Of a DNA stretch of 64,000 nucleotides, positions 20,409 to 30,980 are shown piece by piece. Under the pieces are notes generated by a model. The model saw only the letters and a list, made by a program, of their open reading frames with translations. It was not told the DNA's origin and did no database searches. This DNA comes from Hydrotaea diabolus (Eukaryota > Arthropoda > Insecta > Diptera > Muscidae): the NCBI GenBank assembly GCA_963513945.1, contig OY740719.1, forward strand, positions 149,939,464 to 150,003,463, written 5' to 3'. A program made the position numbers and the translations under genes. Position 1 is the stretch's first letter. Each line of letters begins with the position of its first letter.

Positions 20409-22210
20409 AGCCGCCTCGATTCTTATTGTGCGCGAATTGATGCTTACGTTTCGGACGTTTGTCCCGCCTGCCATCAGAAACCACATGACGTGCTGCACCT
20501 CTTCAATTGTCCGACCAAGCCCCGAAAGATCTTCTACAGACAAAAGATCTTCTATAGACGAAAGATATTCTAATGACGAAAGATCTTCTATAGACGAAAG
20601 ATCTTCTATAGACGAAGGATCTTCTATAAACCAAAGATCTTCTATGGACGAAAGATCTTCTATAGACAAAAGCTCTTCTATAGACGAAAGATCATCTATA
20701 GACGAAAAAACTTCTATAGACGAAACATTTTCCATAGACGAAAGATCTTCTGTAGACGAAAGATCATCTATAGACGAAAGATCTTCTATGGACGAAAGAT
20801 CTTCTATATACAAAAGATCTTCTACAGACAAAAGATCTTCTATAGACGAAAGAACTTCTATAGACGAAACATTTTCTATAGACGAAAGATCTTCTGTAGA
20901 CGAAATATCTTCTATAGACGAAAGATCTTCTACAGACGAAAGATTTTCTATAGACGAAAGACCTCCTATAGACGAAAGATCTTCTACAGACGAAAGATCT
21001 TCTACAGACGAAAGATCTTCTACAGACGAAATATCTTCTATTAACGAAAGATCTCCCAAAGACGGATATTAGAACAGATCTCCTTTAGATGAAATGGCGC
21101 GTTTTCTTTACCAGACGAAAGATCTTCTACAGACGAAAGATAGATCTTCTATAGACGAAAGATCTTCTACAGAAGAAAGATCTTCTATAGACGAAAGATT
21201 TTCTATAGGCGAAAGATCTTCTATAGACGAAAGAAATTCTACAGACGAAAGATCTCCTATAGACGAAAGACCTTCTATAGACAAAAGATCTTTTACAGAC
21301 AAAAGATCTTCTATAGACGAAAGATCTTCTATAGACGAAAGATCTTCTATAGACGAAAGATCTTATTCAGACAAAAGATCTTCTATAGACGAAAGATCTT
21401 CTACAGACGAAAGATCTTTTACAGACGAAACATCTTCTACAAAGGAAAGATCTTCTACGGACGAAAGATCTTCTACAGACGAAATATCTTTTATAAACAA
21501 AAGATCTCCTAAAGACGGATATCAGAACAGATCTCCTTTAGATGAAACGGCGCGTTTTCTTTACCTGGTTATCAGAGAGGATCTTCTATAGACGAAAGAT
21601 CTTCTATCGACGAAAGATCTTCTACAGACGAAAGATTTTCTACAGACGAAAAATCTTCTATAGAAGATAGATCTTCTATAGACGAAAGATCTTCTAAAGA
21701 CGAATGATCTTCTATAGACGAAGATCTTCTATAGACGAAAGATCTTCTATAGACGAAAGATCTTCTATAGACAAAAGATCTTCTTCAGACAAAAGATCTT
21801 CTATAGGCGAAAGAACTTCTATAGACGAAAGATTTTCTATAGACGAAAGATCTTCTATAGAGGAAAGATGTTCTATAGACGAAATATCTTCTTCAGACGA
21901 AGGATCTTCTACAGACGAAAGATCTTCTACAGACGAAAGATCTTCTATAGACGAAAGATCTTCTATAGGCGAAAGATCTTCTATAGACGAAATATCTTCT
22001 ACAGACGAAATATTTTCTACATACGAAAGATATTCTATAGACGAAAGATCTTCTACAGACGAAAAAACTTCTATAGACGAAAAATCTCCTAAAGACGGAT
22101 ATCAGAGCAGATCTCCTTTAGATGATACGGCGCGTTTTCTTCACCTGGTTATCAGAGAGGATCTGCTATAGACCAAAAGGATTTCACAGCAGAATATATT
22201 ATTGTTACAA
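20409..22210 (+). repeat. R-family dispersed repeat (copy R1) hosting an expanded minisatellite
   Basis: The left flank (20446-20520) contains TTTGTCCCGCCTGCCA and CACCTCTTCAATTGTCCG. The right flank (22081-22210) contains GGCGCGTTTTCTTCACCTGG, then ATATATTATTGTTACAACAA. Both flanks match, in order, the reverse complement of 63823-64000 (R2). Between them sits the 18-bp array. R1 is therefore one repeat whose middle has expanded. Class unknown; no protein recognised. Confidence 0.75.
20525..22095 (+). repeat. 18-bp minisatellite, about 80 units in three blocks
   Basis: Consensus unit GACGAAAGATCTTCTATA carries an AGATCT hexamer in most copies. Two segments of about 60-80 bp (starting near 21055 and 21507) containing GGCGCGTTTTCTTTACC divide it into three blocks; the third ends near 22083. 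The unit lacks stops in both orientations, so long frames appear: plus-strand (DERSSI)n and minus-strand (SSIEDL)n of over 200 codons. These have no flanking coding context and I do not call them genes. Variants (ATA/ACA, AGATCT/AAATCT) are interspersed. Confidence 0.95.
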
Positions 22211-23289
22211 CAACAACTTCTTCTTCCTACTTGCCCCTTTCTCCAGTTGCTATCGATTTCCTGAGTTAGATTTTCATTAGCGAACAAAAATTCGTTTGCA
22301 ATTAAAATAAATTTAATTTTGGTAAAGAGAGAAACGCACCATGGGGAATCCTTGGGCAATTTGAGTTGGAGAGACAAGGAGGAGGACATCAGCAGCGGGG
22401 GGTAGCAGCAATGACAAGGCTTAGTTTGTCTGTATACGTAGTCGTCGTCGTTCTCGTTGTGCTTTTCAATTTCAATTTGAAAATTTGTAATGCAAACGGA
22501 ACCAAACCGGACCGACCTACATTCGTCGTAGTCGTCGTCGTAGTATTTGTGTGAATGAACGGCCTGCCCAGGCCTCTACGACGGCAGTAGATAGAGGAGG
22601 AGACTCAGTCGAAAAAAATTTACTACGTCGTTTGAAAAAATGACAGCCTTGTAACAATTTAATTAACAAAAAAATAAGCGCAGCTACAACAAAAACGAAG
22701 CAACGAAAAAAGGCACACACAACGAAAAGCGAAAGAGCAAAATAAGGTTTATGTGTCAGAGGGCCACACCGTCCGCCCGACCCACCGGAACCCCAGAGAC
22801 CAATTTACAACCGAAACCGCCAGCCCACTTACAACCTCTAAATGGCAGCTACTTACAAGGCAGCTCCCACCCATGCATCATTTCAGCTACTCAGCGCTCA
22901 GGGCTAAGTATGAATAGGGAAAAGGGACATGCCGCAGTGGCAGTGCACATTTAGTGCAATATACATGACAGATGGCTGACAGGTCGTCGTTCGTCGCGTC
23001 GGTGGACTGCTGCAGTTGTTACAGCAAGAATGCAGAGCAAAACAGAATTACAGCCATCAGAAAATCGATGATTGTTCGGGAAAATGCTACGGAGCATGCA
23101 CTTTTTTGAGGCAAGTAACATGAAATGAAAGCCAAAAAGGAAAAGAGGATAATAATCAAAGTGGGCAAGGGAAATAATGAGGAAGAAGCTTGCACTCGTG
23201 TTCAATACCCTACGAAAAGGCTAAGGTAAAATAAGTTTATAATTGAACAATTACAAAAAAAAAATAAAAATAATTAACTAACTTACTAA
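22211..23289. other. Unique-looking region, possible regulatory DNA
   Basis: Contains GTCGTC tracts, CAACAA runs and CGAAAGCGAAAG-type sequence, a texture similar to the candidate promoter region at 35-36 kb. Apart from the weak candidate listed below, no gene is supported. Confidence 0.35.
22411..22554 (+). CDS. Weak candidate: short frame with a signal-peptide-like start
   Basis: The frame begins MTRLSLSVYVVVVVLVVLF and continues to KICNANGTKPDRP, which resembles a signal peptide with a cleavage region, then runs into poly-valine and stops. The valines are encoded by a GTCGTCGT low-complexity tract, so the hydrophobic look may be an artefact. If real it would be a first coding exon. No matching downstream exon was found. 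Confidence 0.15.
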   Translation: MTRLSLSVYVVVVVLVVLFNFNLKICNANGTKPDRPTFVVVVVVVFV

Positions 23290-24170
23290 AGGGTGATCAA
23301 TCTGGATGATTTTTTCTATAGGGTGTTTTTCACAGAATACGCGTGAGTTGTGTTAAACTTAAATGTTTTTCTTTTCAGTATTGTTTGCCATTTCATCATG
23401 GAAAGACTTACAACGCAACAACGTCCCAAAATTGTGCAGCTGTATTATGGAAATGGGCGTTCGGTGAGAAACTGTTTTCGGCTAAAATTTTGATCAGTGA
23501 TAAGGCCTATTTTCGGCTTTAAGGCAACGTCAATAAACAAAATTGCCGCATTTGGACTGAGAGCAACCAAAATAGGTTCAAGATGTGCCAATATACCCAG
23601 AGCAAACCACGGTTTGGTGCGGTTTATGGTTAAGCGGAATTATCGGTCTATATATTTTCAAAAATGATAATGGCCGGAATGTAACAGTGAACAGTGACCG
23701 CTACCGCGCCATGATATCGGACGTTTTGCTAACTGATATTTAAGCTCGTACTCTTGGCGACATTTGGTTTCATTTGGTGCTTAAACAATTGATCTACTGA
23801 GAGATCATTTCGAAGGGCAGCTGATTTCTGGTTTTGGGTCGGAGAGTTGGCCGCCTACATCGTGTAATACCACACCTTTAGACTTTTTTCTTTTGGGCTA
23901 CGTAAAGTCCAAAGTCTATGCTGACAAACCAGCTGCGATTCAGGTTTTGGAAGCCAACATTACGCGTGCTATTAATGTCATACCCATCGAAAAATAGGAC
24001 CCTTAGAATGGACACCCTGAAGCGTGGTTGCGGACAACATTTGAAGAAAATTGTATTCAAAAAATAAATGGCATAAAATGTGCTTTCAAATGAACTATAA
24101 AGATTCCTCACTTAATTTGAGTTTTTGTATTTTTTCTATTTTGAAAAAATGCCTCTAGATTGATCACCCT
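23290..24170 (+). mobile_element. DD41D-type element E5
   Basis: Inverted ends AGGGTGATCAATCTGGA and TCTAGATTGATCACCCT. At about 880 bp it is shorter than full length. The plus-strand transposase (23398-24067) starts MERLTTQQRPKIVQLYYGNG, loses its middle by deletion, then shows ILISDKAYFRL, NVNKQNCRIW, and C-terminal YVKSKVYADKPAAIQ. It has several stops and frameshifts. Confidence 0.85.
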
Positions 24171-24232
24171 ATATTGTTTTTTGTTTATTGTAATTTGCCC
24201 TTTCATTTGCAATGCCTTGAATTTTCAATTGA

Positions 24233-24510
24233 ACACAGAGAAAAACTTATTTGGAACTACAATGATTTGGTTGCAAACGAGGAACTTTGGTTGCATTCAC
24301 CAAATGTTTCTATAGTCGTAATGGAGATTCGGTTCAAAGTAACACAAGATTATTTATATAATCATTCTACTGCACTCACAACATAATGAGCGGTCATGCC
24401 AATGAAACGTGAAAAAAGTATTTAGTTGCCACAACTGGTGGTTGTGACAACCAATAGTTTTGCCAACATTTAGTTGTAATAACTAATTTTTTTTTTTGAT
24501 GACCAACACT
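24233..24510 (+). mobile_element. I-family MITE, copy I1
   Basis: Starts ACACAGAGAAAAACTTATTT and includes TTGGAACTACA..GATT, TTCACCAAATGTTTCTATAG and CAACCAATAGTTTTGCCAAC. The same order is found inverted at about 42000-42260 (I2). Noncoding; class not assigned. Confidence 0.6.
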
Positions 24511-25250
24511 CAGGGGCTTTTCCCCTTTACATGCGATGCAGTGCGTTGGTGAGTGGAGAGTAAGGGAGTTCAAGGGGGGAAAGAGGGAGTATTGTTTGTT
24601 GGCATTTGACTTGAACTTCTGGATGTCGTAACTGGTGGGATATACATTAGCCGGAAGTCGATTCCACATACGGAAAGTACGGGCGAAAAAGGAATTTAAT
24701 CTATAGTGTATAGTGCGGTCAACCGGCTAATCGATAATGAATGGGTGTGAATTCCTGAAAAGTCGTGTATCCCTGCCGAACATCCTCACGTCAGGAATAA
24801 GACGACGAATGTTTGAAGAACACACACCATGAATGCAACGATAGAATAGCGACACACAACCCACATTCCGAAGATGTTCCAGGGAGACAATAGAGTTGGA
24901 TACCCTACTGTCACCTATCAACACCATCGGACACGATCAATTAGCTCCCAGGTTGATTTTGGAGCACCTGCCCATATATGGGAGTTGTATTCCATCTTTG
25001 GCCGGATGTAGGTTGTACAGATATCGAAGAGATCAGAAGGAGTGAAATATTTCTTGCACCGCTTTAGAAAGCCTATACACTAGAGTGCTTCTTTCGACAC
25101 TTCGAATACATGCCTCGTCCGACGAGCGTCACATTGTATTTTCATGCCCAGAACATCAGAGCATCCGATTGTTCGATATCCATACCATCGATAGATAATG
25201 ACGATACTGACGGGTCAGTGAGTCGCTTGTGAAACAACAAGCAACACTGT
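24480..25250 (-). pseudogene. Non-LTR retrotransposon reverse transcriptase, C-terminal fragment
   Basis: Minus-strand order: KTQCCLLFHKRLTDPSVSS, then KCRKKHSSVGFLKRCKKYFT, a CTTYIRPKMEYNSHMWAGAP block (family form TxxRPxMEYxSHIWGG), ELIDRV, GDSRVSNSIVSLEHLRNVG, FYRCIHGVCSSNI, and finally FFARTFRMWNRLPANVYPTS. This is the thumb and C-terminal region of jockey/CR1-type non-LTR elements. At least two frameshifts and stops are present, and the palm with the catalytic aspartates lies outside. Dead, 5'-truncated insertion. Confidence 0.8.
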
Positions 25251-25396
25251 GTCTTATAATTCTTATATTCGTTTATAACTAACTAAACAATTGATTGAAC
25301 AAATTGTTTTCCAGTAAACATCGCCCATCATCTTTTCCACCTTCATCTTCTACCCGTCATGTGTTAGCAAACAGTTTTTCAAGATAATAGACTTAC

Positions 25397-25467
25397 CAGA
25401 AAAATAAGAAAATCCATCAATTACAGCATAGGTAGCCATCATATATCTCCATAAGAAACTATATAAC
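25397..25467 (-). CDS. Candidate 71-bp internal exon of an unidentified host gene
   Basis: On the minus strand a long pyrimidine tract ending TTTTGCAG (acceptor) precedes 71 bp and is followed by a consensus donor GTAAGT. One of the three phases is fully open and reads LYSFLWRYMMATYAVIDGFS, a hydrophobic membrane-like segment; the other two phases contain stops. Exon length gives matching phase 1 at both sides. I do not recognise the protein. The minus-strand frame just upstream (25516-25803) does not join in phase, so the neighbouring exons are unknown. Confidence 0.45.
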
Positions 25468-25950
25468 CTGCAAAAGAGAAAAAAAAATTATAAACAAAAA
25501 AAATTATGATAAATTTTAACACTTAAGTCTTGTATGGGCCACCCTGTACTTTACAAAATTCATACATACATAAATAAGGAATGGAAAGGGTTTGGTCGTG
25601 CAATTTCTTTCCATTTCAAACTTAAAGTAGAGATTTTCATTGTGTTTCGTAGAAAACACTACCCTCAGTAATTCTCGTTTAATGTACGTAGCTGGCCGCA
25701 TAAACTGGCCATTAGGTAAACTCATGGCCGGTTTCTCAATGTCGAAAGAACGCATTCGTCCGTCTCGTACAAAAAAAAATATGATTTGGGTTTCTCTCAT
25801 CAAACTCTATGCGAACGATGTCTCGAATGACAAGTCGAAAGAAAACGTAGCAGTTTTCTCACAAAAGGCTGTGTCTCAAGATCGAACGAGTTGTCAACTC
25901 TTCGAAGCAAATGTCAAAATCAGTCACTTGCAATTTTTCTCTGACAAAAC
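25468..25950. other. Unassigned; overlapping weak frames
   Basis: Overlapping frames on both strands (plus 25640-26020, minus 25516-25803) have no recognisable domain. If the 25397 exon is real, part of this is intron. Confidence 0.3.
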
Positions 25951-25954
25951 TATA

Positions 25955-26193
25955 TGTGACGCGCAAAATAGAAAAGGGCCTAAGGGTAAAAACCAGTTTT
26001 TTTCAGGAGAGCCATTTTAAAGATTAAAATACGTGTATCTTTGGTGTACCATCACTTTCATTAAACGCGCATATCTCTGGGAGGGAACACTTTTGGGGCA
26101 TGGGATCGGTCTCATTCGATGCTCACATCAAAAAAAAAAGTGAAAATTGATTTTTTATTTACCCTTAGGTCCCTTTCTCTATGCGCTGTCACA
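25955..26193. mobile_element. T-family MITE, copy T3
   Basis: Begins TGTGACGCGCAAAATAGAAA and ends inverted GCGCTGTCACA, with TA on both sides. It carries the family interior ending GGGAGGGAACACTTTTGGGG. Noncoding. Confidence 0.85.
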
Positions 26194-26536
26194 TATAGGT
26201 AAATAAGTAAGAAAGCATAATACCAAAATGAAAATGTATAGCAAAAATGGCTCTGCTTAAAGGTGAACTTCCTGGGACCTGCCCCATGTACACTGGCGAA
26301 TTTCCCAGTATTTTTTGTTTTGGTGTGAAAAATTACTTTGTTTTTTTTTTGTTTGAAATAATTTGTGTTTTGTTTTGGAAAATGTTGGTTGTTTGTTTTG
26401 TTTATCTGTTTGTCTTTTTTATTTTGTTCTCTGCTCGTTGGCATGGTTGTATTTACGCCTATACAATTTAGTAGGATTTTTTAGAAAAATTTAATAAATC
26501 TGCAAAAAGTGGATATGGCAACTCAGTTATGAAACA
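26194..26536. other. No gene seen
   Basis: T-rich sequence. A 110-codon minus-strand frame here overlaps the T3 MITE and is not considered real. Confidence 0.4.
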
Positions 26537-26650
26537 TACGAGGGCTGCTATATATATTTCTGGCCTAATAATAAAAATGCGAATATTTATCATCAAAAAT
26601 GGTTTTGTTTTCAAAGTATTCTCCAGCATGATTCAGCATGATTCTATCAT
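26537..26650 (-). mobile_element. Mariner-D1, terminal fragment
   Basis: CGAGGGCTGCTATATATATT followed by the same 80-base start as D2 (ending near the stop codon of the transposase), then lost. This is a solo end. Its TATATATATT stretch is informative for the T-MITE insertion in D5/D6. Confidence 0.75.
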
Positions 26651-26918
26651 AATAAAAAATATTAAGATACACGTAATTCTCTAAAAAACTTGTTGTTTTT
26701 TTTTTATTTATTTATGCCATTCAACTAGAGTGTCCAAAACCAAAAAACGCCATTCTGGTCCAAACCCGGTTTCGGTCGGTAAAACCGGGTTTTTTTGGTT
26801 GGTGTATGTAACCACACAGGGAGAATAAGTTAGTTTAATGGCAAATGTTTGTAACTACCAACAATATTTAAGCTAGCCCCACCTTAAAGATTTAATCAAT
26901 TTTAAAATATCATGTCCA
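26651..26918. other. Spacer with CCGGTTT-rich remnant
   Basis: Contains AACCCGGTTTCGGTCGG around 26764 and otherwise AT-rich sequence. Loosely similar CCGG..TTT segments occur near 33600 and 59310. No gene. Confidence 0.3.
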
Positions 26919-28945
26919 AACGAGGACTGCTATATCAATTTCTGGCCTAATAATAAAAATGCGAATATTTATCATCAAAAATGGTTTTATTGTTTTCAAA
27001 GTATTCTCCAGCATGATTCATACACTTTTGCATGCGCTCAAACCAACTGTCGAAGCACTTTTTCCACTCCGATTGAGACACCTCCAAAACATGGATTTTG
27101 AACGCATCAACAGCATCTTCTGGCGACGAAAATCGTTGACCACGCATTTTTTTCTTCATGTGCGGGAATAAAAAGAAGTGATTGGGTGCCAAGTCAGGGC
27201 TGTACGGCGGATGACCCATCAATTCGACGTTTTGGCCGGTCAAAAGGGCGCTGGTTTAAGCCGATGTGTAAGAGCTCGCATTGTCACTCGCACAATGATT
27301 CGTCTTCTCTTGTTCGTTTTTCAAATTTCTCCGAAGACTTCAGGAAAACAAATTTTGGTGTACCAGAATTGACTGTCCTACGTTGCTCAAGCGGAACAGT
27401 CGCCACATGACCAGTTTTGCCGAAGAAACAGGCGAAGTGCTTCTTCCACGAACAACTTTTGTTGGCGACGAAAATCGTTGACCACGCATTTTTTTCTTCA
27501 TGTGCGGGAATAAAAAGAAGTGATTGGGTGCCAAGTCAGGGCTGTACGGCGGATGACCCATCAATTCGACGTTTTGGCCGGTCAAAAGGGCGCTGGTTTA
27601 AGCCGATGTGTAAGAGCTCGCATTGTCACTCGCACAATGATTCGTCTTCTCTTGTTCGTTTTTCAAATTTCTCCAAAGACTTCAGGAAAACAAATTTTGG
27701 TGTACCAGAATTGACTGTCCTACGTTGCTCAAGCGGAACAGTCGCCACATGACCAGTTTTGCCGAAGAAACAGGCGAAGTGCTTATTCCACGAACAACTT
27801 TTGTTGGATTTGGCTCGTCTTCGAAGACCCACACGGTCGATTGCTGTTTTTTTTCGGGCTCATACGCATAGATCCATGATTCGTCACCTGTGACGATCTT
27901 ATAAACGGCATTTGAAGCACCCCGATCGTATCTTTTCAAAATTTCTTTGCACCAATCGGCACGAGGCTTTTTTTCAGCGATTGTCAAATTGAGCGGGATG
28001 CAACGAGAATAAACCATTTTTACGGCCAGGCGTTTTTCGAATTTTTCTGAAGACTTCAGGCAAACAAATTGTGGTGTACTACTCAGAATTGACCGTCCTA
28101 CGTTGCTCAAGCGGAACAGTCGCCACATGACCAGTTTTGCCGAAGAAACAGGCGACCATTTGCTTCGCAGTGCTTCTTCCACAAACAACTTTCGTTGGAT
28201 TTGGCTCGCCTTCGAAGACCCACACGGTCGATAGCTGTTTTGTTTCGGGCTCATACGCATAGATCCAAGATTCGTCACCTGTGACGATCTTATAAACCAC
28301 TTTTGAAGCACCGCGATCGTATTTTTTCAAAATTGCTTTGCGCCAATCGACACAAGCCTTTTTTGAGCGATTGTCAAATTGTGCGGGATCCAACGAGAAC
28401 AAACCGAGAACCGAGATATTTTTTGAGCATTCGTCAAATTATGTGGGTCAAATTATGCGAGAACAAACGTTTTTTACTGTCAGGTGTTCATGCAATATCG
28501 AATATATGCTGGTGGAAGAAATGCCCAAGGATGCCTCTATTCTCGGTATGTCACATGACGATCTTGCATTATCAGTTCACGCCCAGCATCAATGTTCTCT
28601 GGTACAACGGCCGTTTTTGGAAGACCTTCGGCTTTGAGCGAGCGTCGGCCACGATTGAATTCATTAAACCAGATTTTCACAGTGCTATATAGCATGGTGC
28701 TTCATCACCATACAAAGATTTAACTTCATCGATGTACTCTTGTCGTGATAATCCACGTCGAAAGTTGTGAAAAATGATCGCACGAAAATGTTCACGAGTT
28801 AATTCCATTTTTTGCCAAATTGATTTTTTCAAGTCACTGTTAACAACACAAATGATGCTAGTACGTCAAAACGTTCTGAGTACGTTTATGCTAAAAAATG
28901 TCAAACTTTGCAATGGTAATGTCAGATGGCGCCAGGTCACATTTA
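26919..28945 (-). mobile_element. Mariner-D2, rearranged by internal tandem duplications
   Basis: Left end CGAGGACTGCTAT. The right inverted end was not found. At over 2 kb it is much longer than a 1.27-kb mariner, because transposase segments are repeated, including an almost identical 342-bp tandem pair at 27121-27462 and 27463-27804. Confidence 0.8.
26987..28807 (-). pseudogene. Mariner-D2 transposase, segments duplicated
   Basis: The N-terminal MELTREHFRAIIFHNFRRGL is followed by decayed sequence. The block VYKIVTGDESWIYAYEPE (Asp 1) occurs twice (about 27830-27900 and 28205-28295). GKTGHVATVPLEQRRTVNS occurs three times. LMGHPPYSPDLAPNHFFLF (Asp 3) occurs twice, at about 27165-27235 and 27507-27577. 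The segment with Asp 2 is disrupted. The C-terminal FKIHVLEVSQSEWKKCFDSW is intact. Cannot encode an enzyme. Confidence 0.85.
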
Positions 28946-29480
28946 TTTTTTTCAATAGCTTTTGGCGTGAGGAAAAAAAATTGCACTACGACATATCAAA
29001 AAAATCATGATTCGATTCTCTCAGTTCTATTTCTATACTCACGCGCTCATATGTTATATTGTATGGTATGTGGGATTGTATATTTGTATGTATATTGTCA
29101 CCTTGAAGAGGTAATATTTAAAATAAAATTACCCTTTTTATTACCTTCTTAATAAAAACTTTAAAAATAAAAGATGAGAAAACTCAAAAACTTTAAATTT
29201 GGTATATGTCGTAGTGGAACAGATCGAAAATCATAGATCGAAAAATCTATGGCACAATATGGATTGCTAAATCGACCCACCGTAGACTATACGGTGGGTC
29301 GAGAAGTAGAGAACCGCAGGCAGTAGAGAACCGAACACACTCAAAATCTCTTGAGATTGAGGCACCTTTGGGCATTAGTATGACAAGCCTTAATAAGATA
29401 CGAGTATCGCATGTTCATGTGGCCGTGAAAAAAACTTGGTCTCTCTGGATCTTACATAATTTGACGATATTGAAAAAGCA
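28946..29480. other. AT-rich spacer with a perfect small palindrome
   Basis: No gene. CGACCCACCGTA and its inverse TACGGTGGGTCG form a 12-bp stem with a 5-base loop at 29273-29301. Confidence 0.45.
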
Positions 29481-29484
29481 AACC

Positions 29485-30147
29485 TGCGGTAGCTCAAAGG
29501 CAGTGTATAACATTGTCACAGGTGACGAATCATGAATCTATGCATATGAACCCGAAACAAAACAGCAATCGACTGTATGGATCTTTCAAAACAAGCCAAA
29601 TCCAACAAAAGTTGTTCGTGGAAAAAGTACATCGAAGCAAAAGATTGAGTTTTTTCGGTATAACCAGCCATGTTGCCACCCACAGTGCCTTTAGTAGAAC
29701 GTGGGACGGTCAATTCTGAGTGGCATACAAACCATTGCCAACAGTGTTCAAAGAAATGAGGAAAGATAATAAGAGAAGGCGGATCATTTTGCATGACGAC
29801 AATGCGAGCTCTCACACATCAGCTAAACGATGAGCTATTTGCCACTCAAGATGACAAATTTATGGGCCATCTGCCGTACAGCCCTAATTTGGCACCTTAT
29901 GACCTCTTCTTAGTCTCTAGATCAAGAAAAAAATGCGTGGTTAATGTTTTTCATCGCCCGTTCAAAAATCATGTTCTGGAGGTGTCTCAATCGGAGTGGA
30001 AAAAGTGCTTCGGAAATTGGTTTGTGCGCATGCAAAAGTGTATTGATCTTAAAGGAGAATATTTTGAAAAACAATAAAACCATATCCAATGATAAATTAT
30101 TGTGTTTTTTTTTTGTCGGACCTTTTTTGACAATAGCAACCCTTGTA
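29485..30147 (+). mobile_element. Mariner-D3, 5'-truncated
   Basis: The right end TAGCAACCCTTG is followed by TA (30146-30147); the 5' half is missing. The plus-strand transposase part runs from IVTGDES* (stop just after Asp 1) through VWIFQNKPNPTKVV-like and HDDNASSHTSAKR (Asp 2) to YSPNLAPYDLFLV (Asp 3), ending KCIDLKGEYFEKQ at 30077. Frameshifted and non-functional. Confidence 0.85.
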
Positions 30148-30199
30148 TGGTGTAGGTAACATATTTCTGAGTTTAAAAAGTAATCCGTTATGCCAGAGT

Positions 30200-30600
30200 A
30201 TCAAACACCTGTTTGACTTCTAAAAATGTAAAACAACAGTACATCTTCTTCTCCAGAGAGTGCCTGATTACTTCAAAAATTCTGTGACATTGTTCCGGTA
30301 TATCGTGATTATGTCTGACCCCAAACTGATTGGAAACATCCGCTTTCGAAAAAGCCATTCAAACAACTTCGAGGACACAGGCAACAAACTTATCGGTCGA
30401 TACGAGCTAAGTAACTTTTCTTATTAGGTCTTATTAGGCTTCCGGACCATTATAATTTTAGCTTACTTGCGCTCAGATGGGAAATATGACAATCTGATGA
30501 CGGAATTGAACAAGGCAGTGCGAAAAACGATTCCCTTTTTCGGCAAAGACTTTACTACTTTGGCAGTATTCAGCCGATTTCTTGCCGTTTAACCTTTTTA
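30200..30600 (-). pseudogene. Non-LTR retrotransposon reverse transcriptase fragment
   Basis: The minus strand gives TALFNSVIRLSYFPSERKLA followed by KIIMVRKPNKT (family form W..A.V..IPKPGK), then QFGVRHNHDIPEQCHRIFEV, IRHSLEKKMYC and FLEVKQVFDTL (family form FLDVxQAFDRV). This is the finger/palm part of a jockey-like enzyme, in several frames with stops. The first catalytic aspartate position reads E. Dead. Confidence 0.6.
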
Positions 30601-30980
30601 TTTATGCTATAACTTACTGGAATGTAAACGATTTAATTGAAGGAGACATTTGACATGGAATATCAAGAAAGTCACAAATGGTTTGACACGACTCACTGGT
30701 TTTACAGAAAGAGAACGTTATAAATGCCTTTTCTAGATGTTCTTTATAGGTTGAAGCTACGTCATTGTCGGATCTGCACCAAGATCCGTTCTGTTTTTTA
30801 ACAGGAGTAATCCTTTTTCGCTATAAATACTTTGTAGGGACATAAATACTGTTACAACATTGAACACACCCATTTCAATAGTAGGACTGAACATACCCCG
30901 TTAATGTCATATGGGTTTTGAAAGCTAACCTCAACAGCGTTAGTCTGTAACGGGATTATAAAATTGTTTCAACTTTCATC

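Noticed and set aside
20391..21059. 222-codon minus-strand and 214-codon plus-strand frames in the minisatellite
   Set aside because: They result from an 18-bp unit without stops. There is no non-repetitive coding sequence, splice site or recognisable protein around them.
25516..25803. 95-codon minus-strand frame as the exon before 25397-25467
   Set aside because: The available donor (AGG then GTAGTG) leaves phase 0, whereas the 25397 exon is open only in phase 1, so they do not join.
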